Positions 45,383 through 53,772 of a stretch of DNA of 64,000 bases are shown piece by piece. Positions within the stretch are counted from its first letter, which is position 1. Each line of letters starts with the position of its first letter. The position numbers were made by a program, and so were the translations under genes. The notes below the pieces were generated by a model that worked only from the letters and a program-made list of their open reading frames with translations, ran no database searches and had not been told where the DNA came from. Source of the DNA: Mycolicibacterium komanii. Its GTDB lineage: Bacteria > Actinomycetota > Actinomycetes > Mycobacteriales > Mycobacteriaceae. The stretch spans positions 62,001 to 126,000 of the forward strand of contig NZ_CVTA01000044.1 of NCBI RefSeq assembly GCF_001050035.1, read 5' to 3'.

Positions 45383-46585
45383 ATGAAACTCGACGGCAAC
45401 TCCGCGTCCATTCGCGAGGCGATCGATGCCGGGCTACTCGCCGGTGCGGTGACCCTGGTGTGGCACGCCGGTGAGGTATCTCAGGTCAACGAGTTGGGGT
45501 ATCGCGACGTCGACGCCGGGCTGCCGATGCAGCGCGACACGATCTTCCGCATCGCCTCGATGACCAAACCCGTGACGGTCGCGGCCGCGATGAGCCTGCT
45601 CGAGGAGGGCCGCTTCTCGCTCAGCGACCCGGTCACCACGTGGCTGCCCGAACTCGGCGACCTGCGGGTGCTTCTCGACCCGCAGGGCGACCTCGACAAG
45701 ACGACGCCGGCCCGCCGCCTCATCACCTTCGACGACCTGATGACGCATCGCAGCGGGCTGGCCTACGCGTTCTCGGTGCTGGGCCCGTTGAGTCGTGCGT
45801 ACGGCCGGATGTCGTTCCGCCAGGATCAGGACCGCTGGCTCACCGAGCTGGCCAAGCTTCCGCTGGCGCACCAGCCCGGCGAACGGCTCACCTACAGCCA
45901 CGCCACCGACGTGCTGGGCATCGCCCTCTCGCGCATTGAGGGCAAGCCGCTCTCGGACATCCTGCGCGAACGGATCCTCGAGCCGCTGCAGATGCCCGAC
46001 ACCGGGTTCTCCGTGGGCACCTCGCGACGGCACCGCGCCGCCACCATGTACAAGCTCGACAAGAACAACACCTTGCAGCACGACGTGATGGGTCCCGCGC
46101 CGATCACCGATCCGCCGTTCTGCGCCGGCGGCGCCGGCTTGTGGTCGACCGTCGACGACTACCTGCGCTTCGCGCGGATGCTGCTGGCCGGCGGCACGCT
46201 CGACGGGGTTCGGGTGCTGTCCGAGGAGTCGGTACGGCTGATGCGCACCGACCGCTTGACCGACGAGCAGAAGCGGCAGAACTTCCTCGGCGCGCCGTTC
46301 TGGGTGGGCCGCGGCTTCGGGCTGAACCTGTCGGTGGTCACCGACCCGGCGAAGTCGCGTCCGCTGTTCGGGCCCGGCGGGCCGGGCACATTCAGTTGGC
46401 CGGGCGCCTACGGCACCTGGTGGCAGGCCGACCCGTCGGCGGACCTGATCCTGATCTACCTGATCCAGAACCTCCCCGATCTCAACGTCGACGCGGCCGC
46501 CATCGCGGGCAACACGTCGCTGGCCAAACTGCAGAGCGCGCAGCCGAAATTCGTCCGCCGGACTTACCAGGCACTCGACATCTGA
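45383..46585 (+). CDS. Serine hydrolase, class C beta-lactamase/esterase fold
   Basis: A 400-residue penicillin-binding-protein-like hydrolase. The SxxK motif is SMTK (Ser59-Lys62) in RIASMTKPVTVAAAM, and the YxN-type motif is Tyr171-Ser-His (LTYSHATDVLGI). There is no signal peptide, so it is probably a cytoplasmic family VIII esterase (EstB/LipL-like) rather than a true beta-lactamase. It begins the accessory block and is followed by the flavin monooxygenase on the same strand, 17 bases on. Confidence 0.9.
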   Translation: MKLDGNSASIREAIDAGLLAGAVTLVWHAGEVSQVNELGYRDVDAGLPMQRDTIFRIASMTKPVTVAAAMSLLEEGRFSLSDPVTTWLPELGDLRVLLDPQGDLDKTTPARRLITFDDLMTHRSGLAYAFSVLGPLSRAYGRMSFRQDQDRWLTELAKLPLAHQPGERLTYSHATDVLGIALSRIEGKPLSDILRERILEPLQMPDTGFSVGTSRRHRAATMYKLDKNNTLQHDVMGPAPITDPPFCAGGAGLWSTVDDYLRFARMLLAGGTLDGVRVLSEESVRLMRTDRLTDEQKRQNFLGAPFWVGRGFGLNLSVVTDPAKSRPLFGPGGPGTFSWPGAYGTWWQADPSADLILIYLIQNLPDLNVDAAAIAGNTSLAKLQSAQPKFVRRTYQALDI

Positions 46586-46590
46586 GCGTT

Positions 46591-46596
46591 TAGTCT
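46591..46596 (+). promoter_or_regulatory. -10 element for leaderless FAD monooxygenase gene
   Basis: TAGTCT fits TANNNT and ends 6 nt before the ATG at 46603. Confidence 0.5.
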
Positions 46597-46602
46597 GACG
46601 GC

Positions 46603-47823
46603 ATGAATCAGCCGACGGTCCTGATCAGTGGCGCCGGCATCGCCGGACCGTCCTTGGCGTTCTGGTTGAGCCGCAACGGTTATCGCGTCGTGATCGTCGA
46701 GATCGCACCCGGCGTCCGGCCCGGCGGCCAGACGGTGGACCTACGGGGCGCGGGCGGCGATGTCATCGAGCGGATGGGATTGATCGATCAGATGCGGGCC
46801 CGTGCGCTCGAGCAGCGGGGCGCGGCGTGGGTCCGATCCGACGGCAGCAGGCGCGCAGAGATGCCGGTGACGGCGTTCGACGGCAACGGTCTGGTGTCCA
46901 AGCTCGAGATCCTGCGCGGCGACCTGGTGGACGTGTTATATCAGGCCACCAGGGGTTCGGTCGAATACCGCTTCGGACAACGTATCTCGGAACTCCGCAA
47001 CATCGACGGCGGCGTGGAGGCGACGCTGTCCGACGGGACCGTGCTGCACGCCGACCTCGTCGTCGGCGCCGACGGCCCGCACTCGGCGGTGCGCCGCCTT
47101 GCCTTCGGCCCCGAGGAGAAGTTCGCCAAGCCGATCGGCGGCTACAACGCGTGGTTCTCGGCGCCCGACAGCGTCGGACTCGACGGCTGGTTTTTGCTGT
47201 ATCAGGCACCCGGGGGGCTCAACGCGTCGATGCGTCCCTCCCACGATCCGGCGATCGCCAAGGCGGGCCTGGCTTTCCGGTCCGATCCGCTCGAGTACGA
47301 CCGGCACGACCTCGACCAGCAGCGCCGGATTCTGGCCGAGCGGTTCGCGGGCGCCGGATGGGAGTGTGACGCCCTGCTGGCCGCGGCCGAGAAGGCCGAC
47401 GACTTCTACTTCGACTCCTTCATCCAGATCCACATGCCGTCCTGGTCGGCGGGACGCGTCACACTGGTCGGAGACGCCGGATACTGCGCCTCTCCGCTGT
47501 CCGGCATGGGCACGAGCCTGGCGCTGGTCGGCGCCTACCTGCTGGCGGGCGAGCTCGGTCCCGCGGGTTCGCTTCAGCCAGAAGGTATCCCGCCGACGCT
47601 GGCCCGGTACGAGTCGCGGATGCGCCCGTATGTGGACACCTGCCAGAAGCTGAACAACACCATCGACCGGTATGCGCCGAACACGGCCTCCGACATCGCG
47701 GTCAACGCCGCGGTGATGAAGTGGATGCAGCGCTGGCCGTTTCGGCCGGTGGCCGCGCGGCTGTGGTTCACGACGGCGGATTCGATCAAATTGCCGGACT
47801 ATCCGGCCACGTCCGTCTCGTAA
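46603..47823 (+). CDS. FAD-dependent aromatic-type monooxygenase
   Basis: A 406-residue group A flavoprotein monooxygenase (PHBH-like). GxGxxG in VLISGAGIAGPSLAFWL, the DG motif LVVGADGPHSAVRRL near residue 155, and the GD motif VTLVGDAGYCASPLSGMGTSLA near 285. It would hydroxylate or oxygenate a small, often aromatic, substrate. Its 3' end overlaps the convergent AprA-like gene by 25 bases. Its position beside the operon suggests, but does not show, a shared pathway. Confidence 0.9.
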   Translation: MNQPTVLISGAGIAGPSLAFWLSRNGYRVVIVEIAPGVRPGGQTVDLRGAGGDVIERMGLIDQMRARALEQRGAAWVRSDGSRRAEMPVTAFDGNGLVSKLEILRGDLVDVLYQATRGSVEYRFGQRISELRNIDGGVEATLSDGTVLHADLVVGADGPHSAVRRLAFGPEEKFAKPIGGYNAWFSAPDSVGLDGWFLLYQAPGGLNASMRPSHDPAIAKAGLAFRSDPLEYDRHDLDQQRRILAERFAGAGWECDALLAAAEKADDFYFDSFIQIHMPSWSAGRVTLVGDAGYCASPLSGMGTSLALVGAYLLAGELGPAGSLQPEGIPPTLARYESRMRPYVDTCQKLNNTIDRYAPNTASDIAVNAAVMKWMQRWPFRPVAARLWFTTADSIKLPDYPATSVS

Positions 47824-50504
47824 CCCGCACGCACCAGCGCCTGACGGGCATAGGCGCGCACGTCGGCATCGCCGTCCTTGAGCGCTATCTCCAGCGCATC
47901 CCGCGCAGCCTGCTCCGATGCCGCCCAACGGGTCAGGCTCAACACGGCGGCCTTGCGGACGTCGAGGTGCTGATCGCTCAGCGCCCGCGACAGCGTCGGG
48001 ACCGCCACGGCGGGCGCCGCGCCCGCGAGAGCGCGCGCCGCGCCCTCGCGCACCTGCCAGGCCGGCGCATTGAGCGCTTCGCGTACACCGGGCTCGTCGT
48101 CCTCGCCGCATCCGACCGCACCGAGCGCCGACAGCGCGGCCGCCCGCACCAGCGGGTCGGTGTCGGCCACCAGGCGGCGCACGGTCTCCGCGCCGATGCC
48201 GAGCGTCGCCAAACCGTTGGCCGCGGCGATGCGCACCTCGCGGTTGTCGTCGCCCGCGGCCGCGGCCACGCCGTCCGCGTCGTCGACCGACACCAGGGCC
48301 CGCACAGCCTCGATCCGCACCCGGTGGTCGACGTCGTCGAGCGCGCGGCGGTACACCTGTTGGCTGCCCACCCGACGCGCCGACAGGACGTAGATGGCCA
48401 CCGCACGCACCTCGGGATCGGCCGACTTGACATGCGGAGCAACGTGTTCCGGCCCGGTGAGCACCTCGACGAGCTCGCGCGCGCCGTCGGCGGCCACACG
48501 GCGGACACCGGAATCGGGATCGTCCAGTGCGGCGATCAGCGGTGCCTCGTATCCGTCGGGCAGATGCTCGACGAGAGTGGCGACCGCGGTGCGGCGCACC
48601 TCGGCGTCGGCGTCGGCGAGGAACTCGGCCAGTTCCGGCACGGACGGCAACTCGAGCGCGAGCACCGCGGCGATGCGCGGTGAGGGCGGTTCGGCCGGCG
48701 TGGTCGCGCGGATGCGGGATGCACCGTCGACCGGTGCGCGGCCGATCTTCATCGTCGGCTGTTCGACGTGGGTGACCGGGTCGTCGGAGGGCAGGTGCTC
48801 CAAATCGGGCACCGCGACGAAATACGGTGCGACGGGCCGTTTGACGAACGTCATGGACCCGTCCGGCTCCTTGCGCAGGTTGAGGTGGTACCGCCAGCCT
48901 TCGTCGTCGCGCTGCGGCAGGTCGGCACGGTCGTGATAGAGCCCCCACCGCGATTCGGTACGCGTCAACGACGAGCGCGCCGCCATCTCGGCGCAGTCGC
49001 GGATGAACGACACCTCGACCGCGCGCATCAGCTCGTGCGGAGTGGTCGCGCCGATCTCCGCGATCTCGTCGCGCATGCGCTCGAAGGTCTCGATGGCGAT
49101 CGACAGCTTGGTCGCCGTCTTCGGCGGCGCCACATAGTCGTTGACGAACCGCCGCAGCTTGTACTCGACCTGCGGTTGCGGCGGCCCTTCGGGATGTCGT
49201 AGCGGGCGGTAGACGAGTTCGTGCGCCTCGCGCAGCTGGTCCTCGGGCAGGGCGGACGGCGCGGTGACGTCCGGCAGCGTCGACGCCGCGTGCTCGCCTG
49301 CGAGGTCGCCGTAGACGAACGCGCCGATCATGTAGTTGTGCGGGACGCACGCCAGGTCGCCCGCCGCGTACAGGCCCGGCACGGTCGTTCGGGCGTGTTC
49401 GTCGACCCACACACCCGACGCCGAATGACCGCTGCACAAGCCGATTTCGGAGATGTGCATCTCGATGTCATGGGAGCGGTAATCGTGCCCCCGGTTGGCG
49501 TGGAACGTGCCCCGGGTCGGTCGCTCCGTGGTGTGCAGGATGTTCTCCAGCGCGGTCAGCGTCTCGTCGGGCAGGTGCGACACCTTGAGGTAGATGGGCC
49601 CGCGGGCGGATTCGATCTCCCGTTTGACCTCGGCCATCATCTGGCCCGACCAGTAGTCGGAGTCGACGAACCGCTCTCCCAGCGCGTTGACCTGGTATCC
49701 GCCGAACGGATTGGCGACGTAGGCGCACGCCGGCCCGTTGTAGTCCTTGATCAACGGGTTGACCTGGAAGCATTCAATTCCGGAGAGCTCCGCCCCGGCG
49801 TGGTAGGCCATCGAGTAGCCGTCGCCGGCGTTGGTGGGGTTCTCGTAGGTGCCGTACAGATAGCCCGACGCGGGCAGTCCCAGCCGTCCGCACGCACCGG
49901 TCGCGAGGATCACCGCCTTCGCCGCGACCGCAACGAATTCGCCGGTGCGCGAATTCAACGCGGCGGCGCCGACGGCGCGGCCGGTGTCGTCGGTGAGCAC
50001 CCGCACCGGCATCAGCCGGTTCTCGATGCGGATCTTCTCGCGCATCGACCGCTGGCGCAGCACCCGGTACAGCGCCTTCTTGACGTCCTTGCCCTCGGGC
50101 ATGGGCAGGACGTAGGAGCCCGACCGGTGCACCCGGCGCACGGCGTACTCGCCGTGTTCGTCCTTCTCGAACTTCACGCCGTAGCGCTCCAGGCGCTGCA
50201 CCATCGCAAATCCGCGAGTCGCCGTCTGATAGATGGTGCGCTGGTTGACGATTCCGTCGTTGGCGCGGGTGATCTCGGCGACGTAGTCCTCCGGCTTCGC
50301 CTTGCCGGGGATCACGGCGTTGTTCACACCGTCCATCCCCATCGCGAGCGCCCCGGAATGCCGGACGTGCGCCTTCTCCAGGAGCAGAACCTGTGCGCCG
50401 TGTTCGGCGGCGGTCAGCGCGGCCATCGTGCCCGCGGTGCCTCCGCCGATCACCAGGACGTCACAGTCGAGCCGAGCGGTATCGGCGAGTTCAGGAATGT
50501 TCAT
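47799..50504 (-). CDS. AprA-like flavoprotein with C-terminal HEAT repeats
   Basis: A 901-residue two-part protein. Residues 1 to about 600 are a fumarate-reductase/APS-reductase-type flavoprotein: FAD motif VLVIGGGTAGTMAALTAA, then RHSGALAMGMDGVNN, KPEDYVAEITRANDGIV, RGPIYLKV, and GLCSGHSASGVWVDE before VPGLYAAGDLACVPHN. These stretches, including the His, match APS reductase alpha (AprA) better than succinate dehydrogenase. From about 625 on are nine HEAT/PBS-lyase-type repeats (for example DADAEVRRTAVATL, DPDSGVRRVAADGA, DGDADVRAYARQAL). No signal peptide, so cytoplasmic. Last gene of the gntR operon; the ferredoxin is the likely electron partner. Confidence 0.85.
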   Translation of the reverse strand: MNIPELADTARLDCDVLVIGGGTAGTMAALTAAEHGAQVLLLEKAHVRHSGALAMGMDGVNNAVIPGKAKPEDYVAEITRANDGIVNQRTIYQTATRGFAMVQRLERYGVKFEKDEHGEYAVRRVHRSGSYVLPMPEGKDVKKALYRVLRQRSMREKIRIENRLMPVRVLTDDTGRAVGAAALNSRTGEFVAVAAKAVILATGACGRLGLPASGYLYGTYENPTNAGDGYSMAYHAGAELSGIECFQVNPLIKDYNGPACAYVANPFGGYQVNALGERFVDSDYWSGQMMAEVKREIESARGPIYLKVSHLPDETLTALENILHTTERPTRGTFHANRGHDYRSHDIEMHISEIGLCSGHSASGVWVDEHARTTVPGLYAAGDLACVPHNYMIGAFVYGDLAGEHAASTLPDVTAPSALPEDQLREAHELVYRPLRHPEGPPQPQVEYKLRRFVNDYVAPPKTATKLSIAIETFERMRDEIAEIGATTPHELMRAVEVSFIRDCAEMAARSSLTRTESRWGLYHDRADLPQRDDEGWRYHLNLRKEPDGSMTFVKRPVAPYFVAVPDLEHLPSDDPVTHVEQPTMKIGRAPVDGASRIRATTPAEPPSPRIAAVLALELPSVPELAEFLADADAEVRRTAVATLVEHLPDGYEAPLIAALDDPDSGVRRVAADGARELVEVLTGPEHVAPHVKSADPEVRAVAIYVLSARRVGSQQVYRRALDDVDHRVRIEAVRALVSVDDADGVAAAAGDDNREVRIAAANGLATLGIGAETVRRLVADTDPLVRAAALSALGAVGCGEDDEPGVREALNAPAWQVREGAARALAGAAPAVAVPTLSRALSDQHLDVRKAAVLSLTRWAASEQAARDALEIALKDGDADVRAYARQALVRAGYETDVAG

Positions 50505-51262
50505 GATGAATGATGAAGGGCAGCAATGATTTCAGTACGGATCTCGTGGCGGTCGGCGTCGGCGACGCGGGGCTGAGGGACGTCCACCAGCGCGCGGAGG
50601 GGCTGACCGGCCCGGCCGAGCACCGCGACGCGGTCGCCGAGTATCAGCGCCTCGTCGACGTCGTGGGTGACGAACACGATGGTGGTCGGGTGCGCCTGCC
50701 ACGTCTGGATCAGCAACCGCTGCATCGCCGCCCGGGTCTGGGTGTCGAGCGCCGCGAACGGCTCGTCCATCATCACCGCCCGCGGGGCACCCGCCAGCCC
50801 GCGTGCGAGTTGCACGCGCTGACGCATGCCGCCCGAGAGGCTCTTGGGCAGGTAGTCGGCGAACCCCGTCAAGCCCACCTCGTCGATCCACCGCTCGGCA
50901 CGCTCACGGCGCCCGGCCCGCGGCATCCCGCGCAGTTGCAGTGCCAGCTCGATGTTGGAACGCACTGTGCGCCAGGGCAACAGCGCGCTGTCCTGAAACA
51001 CCATCCCCCGGTCACGCGATGTGGTCGCGACCTCGTCGCCGTCGGCGAGCACCCGACCGGAATCCGGTCGCAGCAGGCCGGTCAGCGCGCGCAGCACCGT
51101 TGACTTGCCGCATCCCGACGGACCGGTGAGCACCAGGATCTCCCCCGGGCGCACCTCGAGGCTCAAGCCGTCGACGACGGGTGCGCCGGTGTAGGACAGT
51201 CGCACATCGTCGAGTTCGAGCCGCATGCCCTGTAGGGCTTCGGGCGCGATCGTGGCGGTCAT
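50501..51262 (-). CDS. ABC transporter ATPase, nitrate/sulfonate/taurine type
   Basis: A 253-residue ATPase of the SsuB/TauB/NrtD group: Walker A LTGPSGCGKSTVLRALTG, Q-loop VFQDSALLPWRTV, signature LSGGMRQRVQLARGLAG, Walker B AVMMDEPFAALD, H-loop FVTHDVDEAL. It energises import by the adjoining permease and lipoprotein. The ATG at 51262 overlaps the permease stop, and its stop overlaps the flavoprotein start, both ATGA. Confidence 0.93.
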   Translation of the reverse strand: MTATIAPEALQGMRLELDDVRLSYTGAPVVDGLSLEVRPGEILVLTGPSGCGKSTVLRALTGLLRPDSGRVLADGDEVATTSRDRGMVFQDSALLPWRTVRSNIELALQLRGMPRAGRRERAERWIDEVGLTGFADYLPKSLSGGMRQRVQLARGLAGAPRAVMMDEPFAALDTQTRAAMQRLLIQTWQAHPTTIVFVTHDVDEALILGDRVAVLGRAGQPLRALVDVPQPRVADADRHEIRTEIIAALHHSS

Positions 51263-52110
51263 CGGACGTTCTCCTCCGCGCGGGGCAGCCAGCGCGTGGC
51301 GTGCCTGCCGATCAGTTCGACCGCGGCGGCCGTGGTGAAGCCCAGCACCCCGATCGTGATGATGCCGACGAACACGTCGGAGTAGTTGAGCACCGTGTAC
51401 GCCTGCCACGTCCGATATCCGACACCCAGCCGGCCGGAGATCATCTCCGCGGAGATCACGCAGATCCACGCGACGCCCATGCCGACCGACAGGCCGCCGA
51501 ACAGTCCCGGCAGGATCCCCGGTAGGACGACCCGCCGCAACACATCGGCGCGGCCACCGCCCAGCGTGCGCACCGAGTCCTCCCAGATGGTCGGCAGCGC
51601 GCGCACCGCGTGACGGGTGCTGACCATGATCGGGAAGTAGGCCGCGAGGAAGGTGATGAACACGATGCCGGCCTCGTCGGTGGGGAACAGCAGGATCGCG
51701 ACGGGCACCATGGCGATCGCCGGAATCGGGCGGGCGAGCTCGGTGAGCGGCCCGAAGACATCCGCGAACGCCGTCGACCTGCCGAGCAGAATGCCGGTGA
51801 CGACACCGACGAGCGCCGCGAGCCCGAACCCGGTCAGGATCCGGATCAACGACTGCCCCAGGTCGAGCCAGTACTCCGGGGTGCCCAGCCGGTGGGTGAG
51901 TGCGGTGGCGATCTCGGTCACCGTGGGCAGGGTGTCCAAGCGCAACCACAGGCGAACGTCGTTGGCCGTCAACAGCTGCCAGAGGCCCACCGCCGCGACG
52001 ACGGAGGCCACCCGTACCAACCGGCGACGCCACACCACGGACTTCCTGTCGCGCGCCGGCGCGGTCTCGGCCAGCACCGGGGATTCGATCACCTCCGCGA
52101 CCGTCGTCAT
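51259..52110 (-). CDS. ABC transporter permease, nitrate/sulfonate/taurine type
   Basis: A 283-residue SsuC/TauC-type permease with about six helices. The N-terminal helix is in VRVASVVAAVGLWQLLTA, and the EAA loop is at TIWEDSVRTLGGGRADVLRRVVLPGILPGLFGGLS (about 185-220), where the ATPase docks. Overlaps the substrate-binding gene and the ATPase by ATGA each. Confidence 0.93.
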   Translation of the reverse strand: MTTVAEVIESPVLAETAPARDRKSVVWRRRLVRVASVVAAVGLWQLLTANDVRLWLRLDTLPTVTEIATALTHRLGTPEYWLDLGQSLIRILTGFGLAALVGVVTGILLGRSTAFADVFGPLTELARPIPAIAMVPVAILLFPTDEAGIVFITFLAAYFPIMVSTRHAVRALPTIWEDSVRTLGGGRADVLRRVVLPGILPGLFGGLSVGMGVAWICVISAEMISGRLGVGYRTWQAYTVLNYSDVFVGIITIGVLGFTTAAAVELIGRHATRWLPRAEENVR

Positions 52111-53534
52111 GCCGCACCCGCCAACGCCTGCTCGTAATCGACCGGCGCGCTACCGGGGTGCGCGGCGATGAACCGCTGCGCCCCGCCGGGGGTGGCGAAC
52201 GGCCGGTAGTCCGCACCGTCTTTCACCCAGATCGCCTTGTCGGCGAACCACCGGGTGCCGAACTCGGTGTCGGGAACGTAGGCGGCGCGGATCGTCGCGC
52301 CACGGGCGGTGGCGTCGCGAACCGCCTTGAGCAGGCACGCCGGCGTCGCCGCCGGCTGGGTGGCGTCGGCGCTGTCCACCCACAGCTCACCTGCTTGCGC
52401 CGGGTCAGTCACCGCGGTGTTGCAGACCGGGTCGGTGCCGGTGATCAGTGACGGGTTCGCGGTGTCCGCCGCGGCCTTGTCGTAGTCGAGCCCGCGCTCC
52501 TGAAACGCCGCGCGCAGCGGAACGTCTTCGACGAAGCCCGGCACATCGAGGTCGGCGAAGTTGTCGATCGACTTCAGATACGGCACATCGCCTTCGAGCG
52601 CTTCGATCAGCGACGGCTTGAGCGTGGTGTCGAACGATGTGCCACCGGGCCCGTTGTAGAGGTAGACCACCTCCTGCGGCAGCCCGCTGGCATCGGAGAC
52701 GATGCGCGCGGCCTCCAGCGGCTTGTCGTTGAGGAACTCGGTCGCGTCCAGCTGCGCCTGCAGGAACGCGTCGAGGACCTCCGGATGCTCGGCCGCGTAG
52801 GCCCGCCGCACGACCACCCCGTGCAGCGTCGGGTAGTCCAGCTCGGCGCCGTCGTAGAGCAGCTTGGCCTTGTCCTGGAAGACCAACAGTCCGGGCCAGG
52901 CGACGAACTGCGAAAGTGCCTGCACCTGACCGGATTCCAGCGCCGAAGCCCCGACCTGCGGTTGTTGGTTGAGCACTTCAACCCCGGTGTTGGGGTCGAC
53001 GCCCGCTCGGGACAGTGCCTGCACCAGCATGCCGTGACCTGCCGACCCGACGCTGGCGGACACCTTCTGGCCCCTGAGGTCGGTCAACGTCCGCGCCGGC
53101 GAATCCGGTTTCACGACAACCATGTTCAGCGCGCCCCTGGGGTTGTATCCCGTCACCGAGACGATCTCGGTGCGGGCGCGCTCGTTGGCCTGCGTCTTGG
53201 ACCCGTTGATCAGCATCGGGTAATCGCCCATGGACCCGATGTCGATCTTCTCGGCGACCATCTGCGCGGTGATCGGCGCTCCGGTGTCGTAGTCCTGCCA
53301 CGTCACGCGGTACTCGGTGCCGGTGCGTGCGCCGATGTCGGCGAGCCTCTGCTCCAGATAGCCCTGTGCGCGCAGCAGTGTGCCTGCGGTGACGGTGTTG
53401 ATGGTCTTGGACTGATAGCCGACGACGACGTTGACGACGTCGGAGGAATCGGACGCGGAGTCGAGCGAGCAGCCCGAAGCCGCGACCGTCAACGCGGCGG
53501 TGAGTGCGGCCAGGCGGGTGAACGGTCTGGTCAT
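52107..53534 (-). CDS. Substrate-binding lipoprotein fused to a NosL-like domain
   Basis: A 475-residue lipoprotein (lipobox AASGC, Cys22). Residues about 35-340 are a SsuA/TauA/NrtA-type binding protein: VVVGYQSKTINTVTAGTLL, DIGSMGDYPMLINGSK, RTLTDLRGQKVSASVGSAGH, AYAAEHPEVLDAFLQAQLDA. Residues about 367-475 are extra for this family and resemble NosL: DPVCNTAV (Cys371), TPAC (Cys400), IRAAYVPDTEFGTRWFADKA, and RPFATPGGAQRFIAAHPGSA before a final YEQAL. NosL is a copper-binding accessory of nitrous oxide reductase; the usual CGM is CNT here, so metal binding is uncertain. Acts on the outer face of the membrane. Confidence 0.85.
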   Translation of the reverse strand: MTRPFTRLAALTAALTVAASGCSLDSASDSSDVVNVVVGYQSKTINTVTAGTLLRAQGYLEQRLADIGARTGTEYRVTWQDYDTGAPITAQMVAEKIDIGSMGDYPMLINGSKTQANERARTEIVSVTGYNPRGALNMVVVKPDSPARTLTDLRGQKVSASVGSAGHGMLVQALSRAGVDPNTGVEVLNQQPQVGASALESGQVQALSQFVAWPGLLVFQDKAKLLYDGAELDYPTLHGVVVRRAYAAEHPEVLDAFLQAQLDATEFLNDKPLEAARIVSDASGLPQEVVYLYNGPGGTSFDTTLKPSLIEALEGDVPYLKSIDNFADLDVPGFVEDVPLRAAFQERGLDYDKAAADTANPSLITGTDPVCNTAVTDPAQAGELWVDSADATQPAATPACLLKAVRDATARGATIRAAYVPDTEFGTRWFADKAIWVKDGADYRPFATPGGAQRFIAAHPGSAPVDYEQALAGAA

Positions 53535-53544
53535 GTGGGGGTCC

Positions 53545-53772
53545 TCAGCGGATCAGATACGGCATGTTGACGGTGACGGCGCCGGTGGGACAGCGCGCTG
53601 CGCAGGGTCCGCAGTACCAACACTCGTCGACGTGCATGAAGGCCTTGCCGTTGTCGGGGTTGATCGCCAGCGAGTCGAGCGGGCAGATGTCGACGCACAG
53701 CGTGCAGCCCTCGATGCACAACGACTCGTCGATCGTGACGGGCACGTCGGCGCGTTGGTTGATCAGTGTCAC
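53545..53772 (-). CDS. Small 2[4Fe-4S]-type ferredoxin
   Basis: A 75-residue protein with eight Cys in two clusters: Cys19, 23, 26, 30 (CIEGCTLCVDICP) and Cys51, 54, 57, 61 (CWYCGPCAARCP). The ECWYCGPCAARCPTGAV stretch recalls the electron-transfer subunit of APS reductase (AprB), but it lacks the long AprB tail. It is probably the redox partner of the AprA-like flavoprotein. GTG start overlapping the gntR stop (GTGA), 10 bases before the binding-protein gene. Confidence 0.92.
   Translation of the reverse strand: MTLINQRADVPVTIDESLCIEGCTLCVDICPLDSLAINPDNGKAFMHVDECWYCGPCAARCPTGAVTVNMPYLIR

Noticed and set aside
45383..46585. Calling the serine hydrolase a beta-lactamase resistance gene
   Set aside because: No signal peptide, and YSH instead of YAN; esterase-type family VIII members share this pattern.
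50501..52216. 571-codon form of the ABC ATPase
   Set aside because: The upstream part lies in the permease gene and has no motif; the ATG at 51262 is the ABC start.
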